This document shows, piece after piece, positions 58,192 to 62,576 of a DNA stretch of 62,576 bases. The DNA is from Acanthaster planci (lineage: Eukaryota > Echinodermata > Asteroidea > Valvatida > Acanthasteridae). Below the pieces are notes generated by a model. The model did not search any database. It was not told where the DNA came from and saw nothing but the letters and a program-made list of their open reading frames with translations. The translations under genes and the position numbers were made by a program. The first letter of the stretch is position 1; every line of letters begins with the position of its first letter. The stretch lies in assembly GCF_001949145.1 (NCBI RefSeq), contig NW_019091787.1:1-62576 (forward strand). The letters run 5' to 3'.

Positions 58192-61100
58192 GTAAGTCTT
58201 TAAGCGACAACGGTAAGGTGAGTGAAAATTTGAGACATAATTCCTGTGAGTGTTTCCTATTTCACGAACGGTTGGTCTTTCTAATTGTTGTAAAATTTAA
58301 ATAAAAATTCACACCCCAAAAGAAAAAAAACAAAAACAAATAAGCCGCCGTCAGTTTCCCCCACTTGTGCCTTCTGTCAACGATTCAAAATTAATCGTTT
58401 AATGCACAGACGAATACACTGTGTAGTGTGTAGGGTAGCATTAGCAATAAATGATTTTGCCGCTTAAGTCGATCCGTATTGATTTTTATTATTTGCACAT
58501 GAATAACAGGTCAAGTAAATGTCACCTTTTCGCCCAGAGGTGTTGGGTTTTCGCGCTTATTTACAATGTGAATTTCGTCTGCTTCTTTTCGGTAATAGGT
58601 TGTACAGTAATTCTTAGTTACTTTTTGCAGGCAGTGAGCCTGAAGTTTCAAGGACCAATTAAATTTCGTCTTGCAGGTGAATTTGCATTTGAATAAAGTC
58701 GAACAGTGACAAGTGGACTCACTCGCGTGTCAGTGGGCGTGGTTAGTGCCACTACAGTTACGACAAAGCACCAATGAAATTCGACGGTTGTTATGATTTG
58801 CATATGAATATGACGGTCAGTCACTGAGTGCGTGCAGTTGGCTATTATTGTTTTTGTGTGTTGGAAGCACTGAGTGCTGAAGAGCCAAAAAAAATCGGGT
58901 AGTTCTGTGATTGCATTAAAAAGACTGCACGTGCCTTAGTGCGTGCTGGAAAAAGTCACTCCTGTTGCAGTGTTTATGTGTGTACACATGTACACAACTG
59001 TACATATACATGTACATATTATGTACTTGTCCATGTAAAATATTCCTTGACTGCACAATGTTAATAAATGTTGATGACAAATTTCCTAAAGGACTCTACT
59101 TGATCACCATGTTTTTTGTATATGAAAATGGATGCTTGTCATTTCAAGGAGTGACTTAAATTTGCATGAACTAACCAATAGAAGGCCTGAGGCCAAGTCA
59201 CGTGGCTGAATAATACACTAAGTTGTTCTCGGTTGACATTGTGAGACCTAGAAATACTTTTTCATCTCAATCTAATTTTGGGTGGGTTAAGTGGTGAATT
59301 GTTTCATCACGTTATAGACTTAAGCTTTCAGGATTGCTGTGAAAACTTTGATTATTAAAAGCTATAGCTGCTCAGTTATGACATATATTTTGGTTTATCT
59401 GTTGTACTGTGCTTGAAATGTACAAATTGACGCAGACGTTGCTTAGCTGAATAATTTGAGGAAGGAAAGGGGACCACAAATCATTATTTTATCAGTCTTT
59501 TTCTTGTGTGGCTTTGTTATTGAACATATGTTGTGAAATCTGAAAAATGTTCCGTCTCAGAAAGCTTAAATTTCTTTTCCATAAAATAAACAGTTTGTTA
59601 TGTGCAAGACATCTAAATATGTTATGGCAAGCATGATGCATTATCAGGCATGTCAGAGCTATAGCAACCACTCGTAATCTGATATTGACCACAAGTCATG
59701 TGCTTATTGTAATTACATGCATCATTAATATCTTTACATTAATTTTCTTAAACATTATTAGCAAGTCCAGTTTTCTGAGATTAGCAGTGACATTTTCTTT
59801 TGATATTGTATGTTTCACATGTGAAGATGGAAAATTTGACTAAATAGCGTAAATGACTAAATAGTGTAAAAATACTGCATTTCTTCTGTTCCAAGGAAGT
59901 GAATTCAGATTAGTTACTGGTGTGAGATGTGACTTGCCACCTGTCACATGCAGTGGAGTTACTACCATGCTAATTTTGATCAAATAACTGTAAACCCAAA
60001 CAAGTGTAGGTTGATAAAAAAGAACTCTCTTTTTGATCCACTAGCTAAAATTTAAGATGGCAAAAATTGGGCCCCAAACATCGTAATGCTCATGTTTAGA
60101 ATGAAAAATTTGTTTTCTCTGAATAGAAATGTGGCATACATGGCCACTGTATGAGCTGGATGCTACCACATCAATCTGCCATTAAAAGTTTCATCTATCA
60201 CTTGTGCACTGGTACAAATTGAAATTTTGGGCACTTTTTTTTCTTGTTTGAATGCATCTCCACTTTCCATCACATAAATTTTGGTTTTATGATTGTAACT
60301 CAAATAAGCACATATTGGCAAGGTTACATATTGAATCTTCAGTGCATGTTTTGTCATGTGTAACCTCCAAATTTTTTTTTGCTCTTCTATCTGACTGGAG
60401 GTGAAGTTCCCACTGCTAGCCCTAGTGGTGTGATACTGCTTCTTTCCTTTTTTTTTTAAATATTTTGTTTTTTCCCTCTGACTTGAAGGCCCTTGTTTGT
60501 GTTTCTTGAGACCATAGAAAATCCTTTTTTGTCCTCCTCTAAAATTTGTGTTTACAAATTCCAAGCACCAACTCATAAAAAATACTCCCCTTGTGTGAGA
60601 AAAAATTACAATCACATGTAGGGCCAGTGCTATAGCCTGCGTACCATGTTTTCAGATGGATCGATCGATCGATTTATCTGTTGCTCCAGTATTTCTGATG
60701 GATGGTGCAGAAAAAAACAATATGCAGTTGAAACCTTAAATGTAGGAAACATGGCTGGCCCTTGTGTGTTAGCTAGGCTTACAATTTAATCTGAAACTAT
60801 TTCTACTTTTCATGATTAAGATTAATTCATTAATTGTGGTAAAATAGACTTAGAATAGGAAGTAGAATTATCTCTATAATTCTTTAATATAATACATATC
60901 TGTTTTGATTTCAAAGTAATTCTTTGCAGGCCTATATCTAAAGAACTATTTGTCTGACCAAGTTGAAACGTGGTACAAATACAAACCATGGCATGTTATA
61001 GATAAAAATGGGAGTGATGATGTCATAACCTGATTTTTAATGAATTTTCAAATTTTCACTTGTTCATATATTAAAGATTCATTTTTGCCATTTTGTAGTT

Positions 61101-62576
61101 TTTGTACCTATATGTATAAAGTCTTTGGCAATTTCATCCATCTGATTGACAACTCTTGGCACAAACTTAGACCATCATCCAGATCATTGTAACATTATCT
61201 TGTGTCACATGACAACGCATTAAAGGTGCATTTATCAAAGACCTTTAACCAAAGAAATAAAGGTCGGATTAAATTCGAATTTGGCATGCACCTAGAAGAG
61301 AATGTATTAAAAATGAAATAGGCACATGTCACATGATGTCATGTGAAGGGTATTTCTCAAGCCTACATACAGATCCGATGAGAATCAAATTTGAAATCCA
61401 ACCAGAGAGTAATGTATTTTGACAGATGAAAATTGACGTCACATTAAGATGACATTGTCACATATTATGTGATGTTATGTTGAAGGCGTAGTTTTGATAT
61501 GTACATGTATCTGCGGGATCAATTCACAAATAACTTTTATGAGGTGTTAAACATAAAATAAATTGACAAAGTATGGGATATTACAAGTTGCATAAACATA
61601 TTTCTTGTTTTCTCTATATTTCTGTTTTTGAAAATATACGTCTACAGTCTAAAAGCTTGTGCAGCATTGTTTTCAGTAAGTGAAATTGTAATAACCTGAA
61701 ATGTCTTGTTAGGTGAAGGACATCCAAGGATGTGGTGTAAAGTATGATCCATCAAGTACCTCATACTAAACTCAGCTGAAAATAAACTTCACCTTGTACT
61801 AATTGAGCTGTAAGTCACGTGACTTAATTTTCTCACACGCAATGTGCATTCCTCAAATACATTTTTCTTGAGTTTGTATTTACATTTACCCCCTTATTGT
61901 CATTCAAAAAGACTTCAAAAAGTGGTTGACTGCAGATATGAGATGTGACTAAAAATAGAGGATGTGGCACTAAATATTAGGATTGGAGTATGTAAAACTG
62001 TGATTTATTTGTAATATAAATATGAATCATATACTGTATATGTCTCTGGGTGTTGTTATTTGATGCATACACCCTGTACATGAAGTAGAGACCCATCTTG
62101 TCTGTCGTCATGAAAAGAAAAGTTGGTAGGAATTCGTGAAGTTATGAAATTTGAGGGAATCTGTTTTTGTTCTAACAGGTGTATGTAATGTGGACAGTTT
62201 GCCCCATCTGTATATGATGGATTGAAGTGTAAGTCACGTGTCTATGTTTAATCACATGAACATCCTGAATTTATGTGATATAAATGTTTGTCTGTGTATT
62301 GTAAGACTGATCTGCAGATATTACCATAACATGCAAACCCCCATCTATATAGGAGCAGGAGCTTCCAACCATCGAGGCTGATCAAAAGTCAATTTGAAAT
62401 AATCTCACTGAAAGATTTAATGTGAAGTGTACTTCCATTCCTCAGCATTTTGCATAAGGTCCGTAGACGAATCTAACCAGTTATGTCTTGTAATGTACAA
62501 GACATCCCTGGTTTGTCAAGCATGATTTCTCTAATACATAAGTATTTGAGATCAATCCATCAATTGCTTCAATGAT
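58192..62576. other. non-coding; probable first intron of the preceding gene
   Basis: AT-rich. Contains a short GATC tetranucleotide run (60,659-60,673), a tract of TGACATCA/ATGTCATG words (60,950-61,500) and a 16-bp palindrome TAAGTCACGTGACTTA (61,811-61,826). The 150-codon minus-strand frame at 60,163-60,615 is judged a chance frame. Confidence 0.5.

Noticed and set aside
60163-60615. 150-codon minus-strand open frame, the longest uninterrupted frame without N
   Set aside because: Lysine/threonine-rich sequence from AT-rich DNA, no recognisable domain, no splice or promoter context, and homopolymer T runs within it.

Overview
The window is animal nuclear DNA. It is AT-rich with many introns and mobile-element remnants, and it contains one assembly gap. 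It is probably from a marine invertebrate. Short palindromic words of the ACATGTAC and TAGGCCTA type are frequent, as in several marine invertebrate genomes; an echinoderm, hemichordate or amphioxus would fit, but I cannot fix the species. I see no bacterial, viral or organellar gene and no tRNA or rRNA gene.

Two genes are certain and lie head to head. On the minus strand (about 12,420-35,100) is an SLC36/PAT proton-coupled amino-acid transporter. It has ten clear coding exons, a candidate 9-nt first coding exon, and a 2.8 kb 3' UTR ending at a good poly(A) site. On the plus strand (about 37,600-56,545) is a complete ISWI chromatin-remodelling ATPase (SMARCA1/SMARCA5 ortholog). It has 21 coding exons that join in frame to about 1,022 residues and cover AutoN, both helicase lobes, HAND, SANT and SLIDE. 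About 2.7 kb separates the two starts.

Three weaker transcription units are proposed from splice signals. (a) At 2,030-3,335 (+), a TATA box, a 5' splice site, a 3' splice site and a poly(A) signal frame a possible noncoding RNA. (b) At 8,203-10,657 (-), a small two-exon gene of unknown function may exist; its start codon lies on the rim of a large inverted repeat. (c) At 58,095-58,191 (+), a first coding exon belongs to an unrecognised gene that continues off the right edge.

The rest is mobile and repetitive DNA. It includes a 1.9 kb DNA transposon with long terminal inverted repeats and 6-bp target duplications (5,251-7,147), a 1.42 kb foldback (10,652-12,070), at least five TTAA-flanked MITE-like elements, hAT-like remnants including a transposase fragment in an ISWI intron, two copies of a tRNA-type SINE in ISWI introns, and several tandem repeats.

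The most unusual structure is at 2,071-2,393. Four forward and four inverted copies of a GAGGGCGCT-containing motif are nested so that each forward copy matches its mirror partner best, while the spacers do not match. In three of the four pairs the only mismatch inside the core is of a kind that plus-strand RNA would pair as G-U.
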